From assembly GCA_021801615.1 (NCBI GenBank), contig JAJYXS010000210.1:1-21499 (forward strand): a stretch of DNA of 21,499 nucleotides, written 5' to 3'. This document shows positions 6,119 through 14,323 of this stretch, in pieces. Below the pieces are notes generated by a model. That model was not told where the DNA came from. It saw nothing but the letters and a program-made list of their open reading frames with translations, and searched no databases. Position 1 is the stretch's first letter. Every line of letters begins with the position of its first letter. The position numbers and the translations under genes are program-made. This DNA comes from Actinomycetes bacterium (GTDB lineage: Bacteria > Actinomycetota > Acidimicrobiia > Acidimicrobiales > RAAP-2).

Positions 6119-8353
6119 GTGACCGCTGACCTTCTCGAGGTCACGGACCTGCGGGTGGACATCCCCGTACGAAGCGGCACCGTGCACGCCGTCGGCGGGG
6201 TGTCCTTCTCTCTCGCGCCGGGCGAGACCCTGGGCGTGGTCGGCGAGTCGGGGTCGGGCAAGACCATGGTGGCGATGTCGGTGATGCGCCTTCTTCCGCC
6301 CGGAGCTCGGATCGCCGGCGGCTCGATCAAGGTCCTCGGTACCGACATCACGTCGATGCGGGAGAAGGACGTCCGGCGGATCCGCGGTCGGGACATCGGG
6401 ATGGTGTTCCAGGATCCCATGACCTCGCTCAACCCACTGATGACGCTCGGGAGCCAGATCGCCGAGCCCGTGCGGGCGCACAGCGGCGCGAGCAAGGCTG
6501 AGGCGCTGGCCAGGGCCGAGGAGGTCCTCGGGCTCGTAGGGATGCCCCGCCCGGCCGAGCGCCTGCGCAACTACCCCCACGAGCTGTCGGGGGGGCTCCG
6601 CCAGCGAGCGATGATCGCCACGGCGCTCGCCTGCTCCCCCAAGCTGCTCATCGCCGACGAGCCGACGACCGCGCTGGACGTCACGATCCAAGACCAGATC
6701 CTCGCCCTCCTCGACGACCTCCGAGCCCGCTTCGACATGGGGCTGCTGCTCATCACCCACGACATGGGAGTGATCGCCGACCGCGCCGACCGGGTCGCGG
6801 TCATGTACGCCGGTCAGCTGGTGGAGACCGGGGGTGTGGAGACCATCTTCAACGAGATGCGCCATCCGTACACCCAGGCGCTCCTCGAGTCGATCCCAGG
6901 GCTGCAGGCCGATCGCTCGAGGGCCCTCTACAGCATCCCTGGCGCGCCGCCGGACCTCACCAGACCTCCTGCCGGCTGCCGGTTCGCCGCTCGGTGCCGC
7001 TACGCGCAGGAGCGATGCATCGAGGAGGAGCCGAGGCTCACGGCCGACGCTGGCGGGCACCAGTTCGCCTGTCATTTCCCCGTCGACGGCAGGCGTGCGC
7101 AGCACCTGGTGGGTGTCGAGGTCGCAGTGCGCGGTGAGGCGCGCCGGCCTGCCGGCGAACGCACGGTCGAGGTGGCGGGCGAGGGCACGGTCGAGGTGGC
7201 GGGAAGTCCGGACCACGTCCTGAGCGCGCTCGGGCGCGGAGACGGCCCCGAGCCGACGACCGCGCCGGGCGGGCGCGTGCTCCTGCGCCTGGAGAACGTG
7301 GTCAAGGAGTTCCCCATCCGAAAGGGCCTCCTGCGCCGCACGGTGGGGTCGGTGAAAGCGGTGTCGGGTGTCTCGCTGTCGGTCGGCGTCGGGGAGACCT
7401 TCGGGCTCGTGGGAGAGTCCGGGTGCGGCAAGACCACGCTGGGCCGGCTCATGGTGGGTCTCCTTGAACCGGACTCGGGGACGATCGAGTTCGACGGCGT
7501 CGTGGCGGCTACGCAAGGGGTGGCGCTCAAGCGCCACCGCAAGGACGTCCAGCTCATGTTCCAGGACCCGTACGCGTCGCTCGATCCCCGCATGCGCGTG
7601 GGGTCGATCCTGCGTGAGCCGCTCAACGCGCAGAAGATCGGCGACAAGAGACAGCGTACGGCACGGATCCGCCAGCTCCTCGAGGAGGTCGGATTGCCGG
7701 GGCGGGCACTCGGCCTCTACCCGCACGAGTTCTCCGGCGGCCAGCGCCAGCGCATCGGCCTCGCTCGTGCCCTCACCGTGGAGCCCCGGCTGGTCGTTGC
7801 CGACGAGCCCGTCTCCGCGCTCGACGTCTCGATCCAGTCTCAGATCCTGAACCTGATGTGGAGGTTGCAGACCGAGCGGGAGCTCAGCTACGTCCTCATC
7901 TCCCACGACCTCTCGGTAGTCCGCTACCTGGCCGACCGGGTCGGCGTGATGTACCTCGGCAAGCTGGTCGAGGTCGGTCCGGTGACCGACGTCTACGAGC
8001 ACAGCGCCCATCCCTACACCGCGGGGCTGCTCGAGGCGGTCCCGATCCCCGACCCGGCCAAGCGGGGCACCAGGGTTCCGAAGGTGCGCGGCGAGCTGCC
8101 CTCTCCGGCGAACCCGCCCTCAGGGTGCCGGTTCCGGACGCGCTGCCCACGCGCCGAGGAGATCTGCGCGCACGAAGAGCCCTCCCTTCGGCCATTCGGG
8201 CACCTCGGGCACCTCGCAGCGTGCCACTTCCCGCTCGTCGAGCCGCTTGCAGTCGGCCAGGGCGCAGGAGCCGAGCCGGGCGCAGCCTCGACCGTCGGGA
8301 CCGCGACCGCCGATCCGAGCGGGTCGATGAGCGCCACTGGCGCGGGCTCCTGA
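6119..8353 (+). CDS. Fused ABC transporter ATP-binding protein (OppD-OppF type, two nucleotide-binding domains)
   Basis: This 744-residue protein carries two complete ATPase domains. Domain 1 has Walker A GESGSGKT at 42-49, signature LSGGLRQR at 156-163 and Walker B LLIADE at 176-181. Domain 2 has Walker A GESGCGKT at 432-439, signature FSGGQRQR at 538-545 and Walker B LVVADE at 558-563. Each is followed by an oligo_HPY C-terminal extension (PF08352) holding a C-x5-C-x6-C set plus a final ACHF cysteine. Such cysteines bind a 4Fe-4S cluster in the structurally studied mycobacterial Opp system. The domains are joined by a linker of roughly 90 residues that includes a short repeat. The start is GTG 6119 behind GAGGG (6108-6112), 49 bp after the permease stop. 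Fused OppD-OppF proteins are common in actinobacteria. It powers the importer encoded just upstream. Confidence 0.95.
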   Translation: MTADLLEVTDLRVDIPVRSGTVHAVGGVSFSLAPGETLGVVGESGSGKTMVAMSVMRLLPPGARIAGGSIKVLGTDITSMREKDVRRIRGRDIGMVFQDPMTSLNPLMTLGSQIAEPVRAHSGASKAEALARAEEVLGLVGMPRPAERLRNYPHELSGGLRQRAMIATALACSPKLLIADEPTTALDVTIQDQILALLDDLRARFDMGLLLITHDMGVIADRADRVAVMYAGQLVETGGVETIFNEMRHPYTQALLESIPGLQADRSRALYSIPGAPPDLTRPPAGCRFAARCRYAQERCIEEEPRLTADAGGHQFACHFPVDGRRAQHLVGVEVAVRGEARRPAGERTVEVAGEGTVEVAGSPDHVLSALGRGDGPEPTTAPGGRVLLRLENVVKEFPIRKGLLRRTVGSVKAVSGVSLSVGVGETFGLVGESGCGKTTLGRLMVGLLEPDSGTIEFDGVVAATQGVALKRHRKDVQLMFQDPYASLDPRMRVGSILREPLNAQKIGDKRQRTARIRQLLEEVGLPGRALGLYPHEFSGGQRQRIGLARALTVEPRLVVADEPVSALDVSIQSQILNLMWRLQTERELSYVLISHDLSVVRYLADRVGVMYLGKLVEVGPVTDVYEHSAHPYTAGLLEAVPIPDPAKRGTRVPKVRGELPSPANPPSGCRFRTRCPRAEEICAHEEPSLRPFGHLGHLAACHFPLVEPLAVGQGAGAEPGAASTVGTATADPSGSMSATGAGS
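7161..7203. repeat. Short tandem repeat (24-bp period) in the linker of the fused ATPase
   Basis: Bases 7161-7179 and 7185-7203 are the same 19 bp with a 24-bp period. They are in frame and encode TVEVAG twice, so the inter-domain linker has been lengthened by eight residues. Confidence 0.9.
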
Positions 8354-8442
8354 CCCCGAGGCACCGGGATCATCCAACCCATGCCGCCCGCGCCCCGAAG
8401 GGCCCGAACATGCGATCACGATGCACGAGCGAGGCTGGAGCC

Positions 8443-10140
8443 ATGCCCCAGATGATCCGCGCCCAGAGGGGTGCGAAACGGACCTGCAGAGGCTGGCCCC
8501 AGGAAGCGGCGCTGCGCATGCTGCGCAACAACCTGGACCCCGAGGTCGCCGAGCATCCAGCCGAGCTCGTCGTGTACGGAGGGACGGGGAAGGCCGCCCG
8601 GGACTGGCCGTCCTTCTACGCCATCGAACGGGCGCTCACCGAGCTCGAGGACGACGAGACCTTGCTCGTCCAGTCCGGTCGGCCGGTCGGCGTGCTCACG
8701 ACCCACGAGTGGGCACCGCGGGTCTTGATCGCCAACTCGAACCTGGTGCCGGAATGGGCCAGCTGGGACGAGTTCCGCCGGCTGGAGTCCCTGGGTCTCA
8801 CCATGTTCGGCCAGATGACCGCCGGGTCGTGGATCTACATCGGGACCCAGGGGATCCTCCAAGGCACCTACGAGGTCTTCGCCGCGATCGCCGAGAAGCG
8901 CTTCGGCGGGTCGCTCGCCGGGACCCTCACGGTCACCTCGGGGGTCGGTGGGATGGGCGGGGCCCAGCCGCTGGCGGTCACCATGAACGGCGGCGTCGCC
9001 ATCTGCGTCGACGTCGACCCCACGAGGATCGAGCGCCGGCTCGGGACCGGGTACCTGGACACGCTCGCCCACAGCCTGGACGAGGCCGTCTCCCTGGCCG
9101 AGTCCGCCCGGCGCGACGTGCGGGCGCTCTCGATCGGGCTCGTCGACAATGGCGCCGACGTGCTGGCCGAGCTGGCGCGGCGCGACGTGGTCGTCGACGT
9201 CGCCACGGACCAGACCCCCGCCCACGACCCGCTCAGCTACGTGCCCAGGGGTCTGTCGGTGGACGAGGCGGCACGGCTCCGGAGCGCTGACCCGGACGAG
9301 TACCTCCGCCGCGCGCGCGCCGACATGGCCGCCCACTGCGCCGCGCTGGTGGCGCTCATGGACAAAGGGGCCGAGGTGTTCGACTACGGCAACAGCCTGC
9401 GGGCCGAGGCGAAGCTGGGGGGCTTCGAGCGGGCATTCGACTACCCGGGCTTCGTCCCTGCGTACATCCGCCCGCTGTTCTGCGAGGGAAAGGGGCCGTT
9501 CCGCTGGGCTGCCCTGTCGGGCGACGCTGCCGACATCGCCGCGACCGACCAGGCGATCCTCGACCTCTTCGGCGACGACGATCGGCTGGCTCGCTGGATC
9601 CGGGTGGCGGGGGAGCGGGTGCGCTTCCAGGGGCTGCCGGCGCGCATCTGCTGGCTGGGGCTCGGCCAGCGGGACGTCGCCGGGCTGCGCTTCAACGACA
9701 TGGTCGCCTCGGGCGCGCTCGCGGCCCCGATCGTCATCGGGCGCGACCACCTGGACTGCGGGTCGGTCGCCTCCCCCTACCGGGAGACCGAAGCGATGCG
9801 CGACGGCTCCGACGCGATCGCCGACTGGCCGCTCCTGAACGCCCTCGTCTCGGCGTCCAGCGGGGCTTCTTGGGTGTCGATCCACCACGGCGGAGGGGTC
9901 GGCATCGGGCGGTCGATCCACGCGGGCCAGGTGTCGGTGGCAGACGGGACTGCACTGGCAGCCGAGAAGCTCGCACGTGTGCTCACCAACGATCCCGCGA
10001 CGGGCGTGCTGCGCCACGTGGACGCCGGATACCCCGAGGCCGAGGCGACGGCGAGGCGGCTCGGGGTCCGAGTGCCGATGGCTGGGCGGCTGCACGACGT
10101 GTCCGGCGAGGAGGAGGCCACGACGCCTCGGGGCCGATGA
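8443..10140 (+). CDS. hutU: Urocanate hydratase
   Basis: HutU adds water to urocanate to give 4-imidazolone-5-propionate, step two of histidine degradation, using tightly bound NAD+. The 565-residue product matches the family length (about 555-560). It contains family blocks in order: RMLRNNLDPEVAE, LVVYGGTGKAARDW, GQMTAGSWIYIGTQGI, the NAD-binding GGMGGAQPLAVTMNGG, VDVDPTRIERRLGTGYLD, DCGSVASPYRETEAM with the conserved active-site region Cys439, and SIHHGGGVGIGRSIHAGQ. ATG 8443 was chosen because family homology begins just after it and GAGG (8430-8433) lies at normal spacing. ATG 8410 and ATG 8452 are alternatives. The open frame extends far upstream inside the ATPase gene, which I treat as an artefact of high GC. 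The gene begins 89 bp after the transporter ATPase and overlaps hutH by 4 bp, so it probably opens the catabolic part of one long operon. Confidence 0.97.
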   Translation: MPQMIRAQRGAKRTCRGWPQEAALRMLRNNLDPEVAEHPAELVVYGGTGKAARDWPSFYAIERALTELEDDETLLVQSGRPVGVLTTHEWAPRVLIANSNLVPEWASWDEFRRLESLGLTMFGQMTAGSWIYIGTQGILQGTYEVFAAIAEKRFGGSLAGTLTVTSGVGGMGGAQPLAVTMNGGVAICVDVDPTRIERRLGTGYLDTLAHSLDEAVSLAESARRDVRALSIGLVDNGADVLAELARRDVVVDVATDQTPAHDPLSYVPRGLSVDEAARLRSADPDEYLRRARADMAAHCAALVALMDKGAEVFDYGNSLRAEAKLGGFERAFDYPGFVPAYIRPLFCEGKGPFRWAALSGDAADIAATDQAILDLFGDDDRLARWIRVAGERVRFQGLPARICWLGLGQRDVAGLRFNDMVASGALAAPIVIGRDHLDCGSVASPYRETEAMRDGSDAIADWPLLNALVSASSGASWVSIHHGGGVGIGRSIHAGQVSVADGTALAAEKLARVLTNDPATGVLRHVDAGYPEAEATARRLGVRVPMAGRLHDVSGEEEATTPRGR

Positions 10141-11681
10141 CCGGCGTCGGCTGCGTGGACGTCGGCCCGTCGGGGACGACGCCCACAGACGTGCTGGCCG
10201 TCGCCCGGCACGATGCCGAGGTCCGCCTCACCGACGAGGCGCTCGACGCCATGGCTCGCGGGCGTGCCGTCGTGGAGCGCCTGGCCGGCTCTTCCGAGCC
10301 GGCCTACGGCATCTCGACCGGGTTCGGCGCACTGGCGCTCCGCCACGTCCCTCCCGAGCTCAGGGAGAAGCTCCAGGTGAGCCTCATCCGTTCCCACGCC
10401 GCGGGGATGGGCCCGCCGGTCGAGCGCGAGGTCGTGCGCGCCCTCATGTTCCTGCGCGTGAAGACGATGGCGAGCGGGCACACCGGTGTCCGCCCGGCGC
10501 TCGCGGAGACGGTGGCGTCGGTGCTCAACGCCGGGATCACGCCGGTCGTCCCCGAGTTCGGTTCGCTCGGCTGCAGCGGGGACCTCGCGCCCCTCGCCCA
10601 CTGCGCGCTCGTGGTGATGGGGGAGGGCCGCGCCGTGGTCGGCGGGCGCGAGCTCGGAGGGGCCGAGGCCCTCGCCGACGCAGGGATCGACCCGATCCGG
10701 CTCTCGGCGAAAGAAGGGCTGGCGCTCATCAACGGGACCGACGGGATGCTCGGCATGCTGCTCATGGCCATCGACGACCTCGGCGCGCTGTGCCGCCTGG
10801 CCGACGTCACCGCGGCCATGAGCGTCGAGGCGCTGCTCGGCACCGATCAGGTGTTCCGTCGCGAGCTGCATTGGCCCTTGCGGCCCCACCCCGGCCAGGC
10901 GGCCAGCGCCGACAACATCGCGAGGCTGTTGGCGGGATCGGCCATCGTCGCCTCGCACCGTACCGGCGACGTCCGGGTCCAAGACGCCTACTCCTGCCGG
11001 TGCGCCCCGCAGGTCGCAGGGGCGGTCCGAGACACCCTCGACCACGCGGCTGCCGTCGCGACACGCGAGCTCGCCGCTGCGATCGACAACCCGGTGGTGC
11101 TCGAGAGCGGCGAGGTCACCTCGAACGGCAACTTCCACGGGGCGCCGCTCGGGTACGTGTGCGACTTCTTGGCCATCGCGGTCGCCGATCTCGGCTCCAT
11201 GGCCGAGCGCCGAACCGACCGGCTGCTCGACCGGACACGCTCCCACGGGCTGCCACCCTTCCTCGCCGCCGACCCCGGCGTCGACTCGGGGCTCATGATC
11301 GCCCAGTACACGCAGGCCGCGATGGTGTCGGAGAACAAGCGGCTCGCTGCGCCCGCGAGCGTGGACTCCATCCCCTCTTCCGCCATGCAGGAGGATCACG
11401 TGTCGATGGGCTGGAATGCCGCGCGAAAGCTCCGTCGGGCGATCGACAACCTGCGCCGGATCCTGGTGGTGGAGCTCGTGACCGCAGCTCGTGCCCTGGA
11501 GCTGCGTGCCCCCTTGGCGCCCGCACCGGCAACGGCAGCGGTGGTCGCGGCGTTGCGCCAGTCGGTCCCCGGTCCGGGTCCGGACCGTGCCGTCGCTCCT
11601 GAGCTCGCTGCGGCAGAGGCGTTCGTGCGCTCCGGGGCGGTCCTGGCGGCGGCCGTTTCGTCGGCGGGGCCGCTTCGGTGA
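10137..11681 (+). CDS. hutH: Histidine ammonia-lyase
   Basis: HutH removes ammonia from L-histidine to give urocanate, the first step of the pathway. The 514-residue protein has the normal length and carries YGISTGFG with catalytic Tyr57. The MIO cofactor loop is GSLGCSGDLAPLAH, VQDAYSCRCAPQV corresponds to the conserved QD-YS-R motif, and FHGAPLGY and VDSIPSSAMQEDHVSMG follow. The tripeptide that cyclises to the MIO prosthetic group is Cys146-Ser147-Gly148 rather than the textbook Ala-Ser-Gly. From memory, Streptomyces-type HutH proteins also have CSG, so the enzyme is probably active. ATG 10137 overlaps the hutU stop as ATGA, implying translational coupling. The frame stays open upstream into hutU but no homology is found there. 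The gene order hutU-hutH is the reverse of reaction order, as in many hut operons. Confidence 0.97.
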   Translation: MTGVGCVDVGPSGTTPTDVLAVARHDAEVRLTDEALDAMARGRAVVERLAGSSEPAYGISTGFGALALRHVPPELREKLQVSLIRSHAAGMGPPVEREVVRALMFLRVKTMASGHTGVRPALAETVASVLNAGITPVVPEFGSLGCSGDLAPLAHCALVVMGEGRAVVGGRELGGAEALADAGIDPIRLSAKEGLALINGTDGMLGMLLMAIDDLGALCRLADVTAAMSVEALLGTDQVFRRELHWPLRPHPGQAASADNIARLLAGSAIVASHRTGDVRVQDAYSCRCAPQVAGAVRDTLDHAAAVATRELAAAIDNPVVLESGEVTSNGNFHGAPLGYVCDFLAIAVADLGSMAERRTDRLLDRTRSHGLPPFLAADPGVDSGLMIAQYTQAAMVSENKRLAAPASVDSIPSSAMQEDHVSMGWNAARKLRRAIDNLRRILVVELVTAARALELRAPLAPAPATAAVVAALRQSVPGPGPDRAVAPELAAAEAFVRSGAVLAAAVSSAGPLR

Positions 11682-11691
11682 CCGCCGGGAC
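11660..11691. repeat. Copy 1 of a 32-bp gene-junction repeat (hutH / M20 amidohydrolase)
   Basis: This sequence spans the last hutH codons, the GTGA stop/start overlap and the first codons of the M20 gene. It matches 14292-14323 at 27 of 32 positions. All five differences are G here and A in the other copy. Confidence 0.85.
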
Positions 11692-12949
11692 CACGGGCGC
11701 GCCGGCGTCCCTTGCCGATCGCTTCGGCGCGATCTGGGAGGAGCTGGCGCCCATCGGACGGCGCGCCGACGGAGGCTACGACCGTTTCGCCTGGACCCCG
11801 GAGGACCGGGCTCTGCGAGAGTGGTTCCGCCGGGCCGCCGCCGCCCGCTCGATGGTGGTCGATGAGGACCGCAACGCCAACCTTTGGGCGTGCTGGCACG
11901 GCCCGGCTGTCCAAGGCGCGGCACGGCGCGTGGTGGCGACGGGGAGCCACCTCGACTCCGTGCCGGCTGGAGGTGCCTTCGACGGGGCGCTCGGCGTCGT
12001 GGGAGGGTTCTTGGCGATCGACCTGCTGAGCGCGGAGCGGTCGCTCCCGCCGGGTCGCTCGCTCGCGGTGGCAGGTTTCGTGGAAGAAGAAGGGGCGCGC
12101 TTCGGTGTGGCGTGCCTCGGAAGCCGGCTGTCGACCGGGGTGATCGATCCCGACACGGCGCGCGCGCTCACCGACATGAGCGGGGTGAGCTTGGCCGAAG
12201 CGATGGAAGCTGCCGGCGCGGACCCCAGCCGTCTCGGCGCAGACGAAGACAGGCTGGCTGCGCTCGACTGCTACGTCGAGCTCCATATCGAGCAGGGCCG
12301 ACGCTTGGTCGATCTCGGGGCGGCGGTGGGGATCGCGAGCGGCATCTGGCCACACGGCCGGTGGCGGCTGCGCTTCGACGGAGAGCCCAACCACGCAGGG
12401 ACGGCGCGCCTGGAGGACCGTCACGACCCGATGTTGCCGTTCGCCGAGGCGGTCGTCGGGGCTCGGGGCGCAGCCGTAGCCCACGGCGGGCTGGCGACGG
12501 TTGGGCGAGCGGAGGTCCGGCCGAATGCCACCAACGGGGTCGCCGCGTCGGTCGAGGCATGGCTCGACGCCCGGGCACCCGACGAGGCGACCTTGGCGGC
12601 GATCGTCGCCGACGTCTGGGACCGAGCCGCGGCTGCAGCCGGCGACCACGGCGTGCGCGTCGACATGCGCGAGGAGTCGGCCACGCCCGCCGTTGCGTTC
12701 GACGGGGGGTTGCGCCGCAAGATGCGTGCGGCGCTCCGCGCGTCCGATGGGTCGGACGACCTCCCTGAGATCCCCACGGGGGCGGGGCACGACGCCGGGA
12801 TCCTCGCTGCGTGCGTGCCCACGGGCATGGTGTTCGTCCGCAACCCGACGGGGGTCAGCCACAGCCCCAGCGAGCGGGCCTGCCTCGACGACTGCGTCGC
12901 CGGGATCGACGCGCTGGCACGGACCTTGGGTGCCCTTGCATGGGGCTGA
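11678..12949 (+). CDS. M20-family Zn amidohydrolase (allantoate amidohydrolase / N-carbamoyl-amino-acid hydrolase type)
   Basis: This 423-residue metallo-amidohydrolase has every hallmark of the allantoate amidohydrolase/N-carbamoyl-L-amino-acid hydrolase branch of M20. These are TGSHLDSVPAGGAFDGALGV (His91, Asp102), EEEGARF (136-142), HIEQG (His203) and GEPNHAG (His239) in the dimerisation/substrate domain. GAGHDAGIL and a late SHSPSE histidine complete the set. The family cleaves N-carbamoyl, ureido or N-formyl-like groups from amino-acid derivatives, usually with two metals. Its GTG start overlaps the hutH stop as GTGA. It sits between hutH and hutF, where no N-formylglutamate deformylase (hutG) exists. 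I therefore infer that it hydrolyses N-formyl-L-glutamate made by HutF. No allantoin-degradation gene is nearby to support the usual database name. Family is near certain; the hut role is an inference from position. Confidence 0.9.
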   Translation: MTAGTTGAPASLADRFGAIWEELAPIGRRADGGYDRFAWTPEDRALREWFRRAAAARSMVVDEDRNANLWACWHGPAVQGAARRVVATGSHLDSVPAGGAFDGALGVVGGFLAIDLLSAERSLPPGRSLAVAGFVEEEGARFGVACLGSRLSTGVIDPDTARALTDMSGVSLAEAMEAAGADPSRLGADEDRLAALDCYVELHIEQGRRLVDLGAAVGIASGIWPHGRWRLRFDGEPNHAGTARLEDRHDPMLPFAEAVVGARGAAVAHGGLATVGRAEVRPNATNGVAASVEAWLDARAPDEATLAAIVADVWDRAAAAAGDHGVRVDMREESATPAVAFDGGLRRKMRAALRASDGSDDLPEIPTGAGHDAGILAACVPTGMVFVRNPTGVSHSPSERACLDDCVAGIDALARTLGALAWG

Positions 12950-14313
12950 TGCGGTACTTGTGCGAGGCGGCCTGGCTGGGAGGCACCGACGTCGCTCGTG
13001 ACGTCCTGGTCACCGTGGAAGGGGACCGCATCGGTGCTGTGGAGGCGGGTGCCCGAATGCCGCGCACAGGGGTCGCGCTCTCGGGGCTGACGCTGCCGGG
13101 GTTCGCCAATGTGCACTCGCATGCCTTCCACCGGGCACTGCGCGGGCGGACGGAGCGTCCGGGATCGTTCTGGACCTGGCGTGACGAGATGTACGAGGTC
13201 GCGGCAGCCCTCGACCCCGGTTCGTACCAGCGCTTGGCCCGAGCCGCCTATGCCGAGATGGTGCTTGCCGGGTTCACCGTGGTGGGGGAGTTCCACTACC
13301 TCCATCACGGAGCCGGGGGACGGCCATACGAGGATCCCAACGCCATGGGCAGCGCCATCCTCAGCGCAGCCGGCGATGCGGGGATCCGCATGACGCTGCT
13401 CGACGCGTGCTACCTCGAGCGGGCGCCGGGCCAGGCGGTGGCCGGGGTCCAGGAGCGCTTCAGTGACGGCAGCGCCGCGTCCTGGGCGTCGAGGGCCGGT
13501 GCACTGGCACAGGTCGTGGAAGGACGCCGCGGTGCCCGGATCGGTGCCGGAGTGCACTCGCTGCGGGCGGTGCCACCCCCGGCAGTAGAGGCCGTCGCTT
13601 CCTGGGCAGCCGAGCGCAGGGCGCCGCTCCACGTCCACGTGTCCGAGCAACCGGCAGAGAACGACGAGGTCGCCGCCGCCTACGGAGCAAGTCCCACCGC
13701 CCTCCTGGCGAGCGTCGGGGCACTCGGGCCACGGACGACCGCGGTCCATGCCACCCACCTCGGTGCGGCGGATATCGACGCGATGGGCGCCTGCGGCACG
13801 ACGGTGTGCATGTGCCCGACGACCGAGCGTTTCTTGGCCGACGGGATCGGTCCGGCACGGGCCCTTGCCGACGAGGGATGCCCGCTCGTGCTCGGCACCG
13901 ATTGCCACGCGATCGTCGACCCGTTCGAGGAGATGCGCGCACTGGAGCTGGACGAGCGCTTGGTGAGCCGTCGCCGGGGTCGGTTCGCGGCGGGCACGCT
14001 GCTCGAGGCGGCGAGCTCGGCCGGCTACGAAGCGCTCGGCTGGCCCGAAGGCGGGCGCCTTGCCCCGGGCGCCCTGGCCGACCTCGTGACCGTGGACCTG
14101 GGCTCCGTGCGCCTGGCTGGTGCGGGGCTCGACCACGTGCTCGAGCGGGTCGTCTTCGCCGCCACCGCAGCCGACGTCCACCACGTCGTGGCGGGCGGGC
14201 GCGCTGTCGTCGAGGGCGGTCGTCACCTGCTGGTGGGCGACGTCCCCGCCCAGCTCGCCTCGGCCATCGGTGCCCTGGAGGCCCCAGCCGCGTCGGCGAA
14301 ACCGCTTCGATGA
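12949..14313 (+). CDS. hutF: Formimidoylglutamate deiminase
   Basis: HutF hydrolyses N-formimidoyl-L-glutamate to N-formyl-L-glutamate and ammonia. It is an amidohydrolase-superfamily enzyme of about 450 residues, and the product here has 454. Metal-site residues are visible: HSHAFHRAL with His56 and His58, LHVHVSEQ with His228 and His230, AVHATHL with His267, and GTDCHAIVDPFEEMRALEL with Asp318. The long FHYLHHGAGGRPYEDPNAMG segment and the GTDCHAIVDPFEE block distinguish it from other deaminases. ATG 12949 overlaps the preceding TGA by one base (TGATG). ATG 12940 would add three residues and is about equally plausible, with GGG eight bases upstream. It directs the pathway through N-formylglutamate rather than the HutG formiminoglutamase route. 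It is translationally coupled to the M20 gene upstream and to hutI downstream. Confidence 0.94.
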   Translation: MRYLCEAAWLGGTDVARDVLVTVEGDRIGAVEAGARMPRTGVALSGLTLPGFANVHSHAFHRALRGRTERPGSFWTWRDEMYEVAAALDPGSYQRLARAAYAEMVLAGFTVVGEFHYLHHGAGGRPYEDPNAMGSAILSAAGDAGIRMTLLDACYLERAPGQAVAGVQERFSDGSAASWASRAGALAQVVEGRRGARIGAGVHSLRAVPPPAVEAVASWAAERRAPLHVHVSEQPAENDEVAAAYGASPTALLASVGALGPRTTAVHATHLGAADIDAMGACGTTVCMCPTTERFLADGIGPARALADEGCPLVLGTDCHAIVDPFEEMRALELDERLVSRRRGRFAAGTLLEAASSAGYEALGWPEGGRLAPGALADLVTVDLGSVRLAGAGLDHVLERVVFAATAADVHHVVAGGRAVVEGGRHLLVGDVPAQLASAIGALEAPAASAKPLR

Positions 14314-14323
14314 CCGCCGAGAC
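14292..14323. repeat. Copy 2 of the 32-bp gene-junction repeat (hutF / hutI)
   Basis: This sequence covers the last hutF codons (ending PLR), the ATGA stop/start overlap and the first hutI codons (MTAET). It is 27/32 identical to 11660-11691, where the same events join hutH (ending PLR) to the M20 gene (MTAGT). Confidence 0.85.

Noticed and set aside
8195..8215. Short 9-bp repeat (GHLGHL codons) near the end of the fused ATPase
   Set aside because: It is too short and imperfect to distinguish from normal coding repetition.
8392..8403. GCCC-CGAA-GGGC hairpin between the ATPase and hutU genes
   Set aside because: A 4-bp stem without a T-run is too weak to call a terminator or attenuator.
7858..8442. 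Upstream extension of hutU into the ATPase gene
   Set aside because: The frame is open by chance of GC bias; the ATPase frame is conserved there and hutU homology begins only after about 8450.
8416..10095. 559-codon minus-strand open frame opposite hutU
   Set aside because: hutU is unambiguous on the plus strand; the antisense product has no domain features.
12421..14226. 601-codon minus-strand open frame opposite the M20 and hutF genes
   Set aside because: It spans two coupled plus-strand genes with intact catalytic motifs, so it is a high-GC mirror frame.
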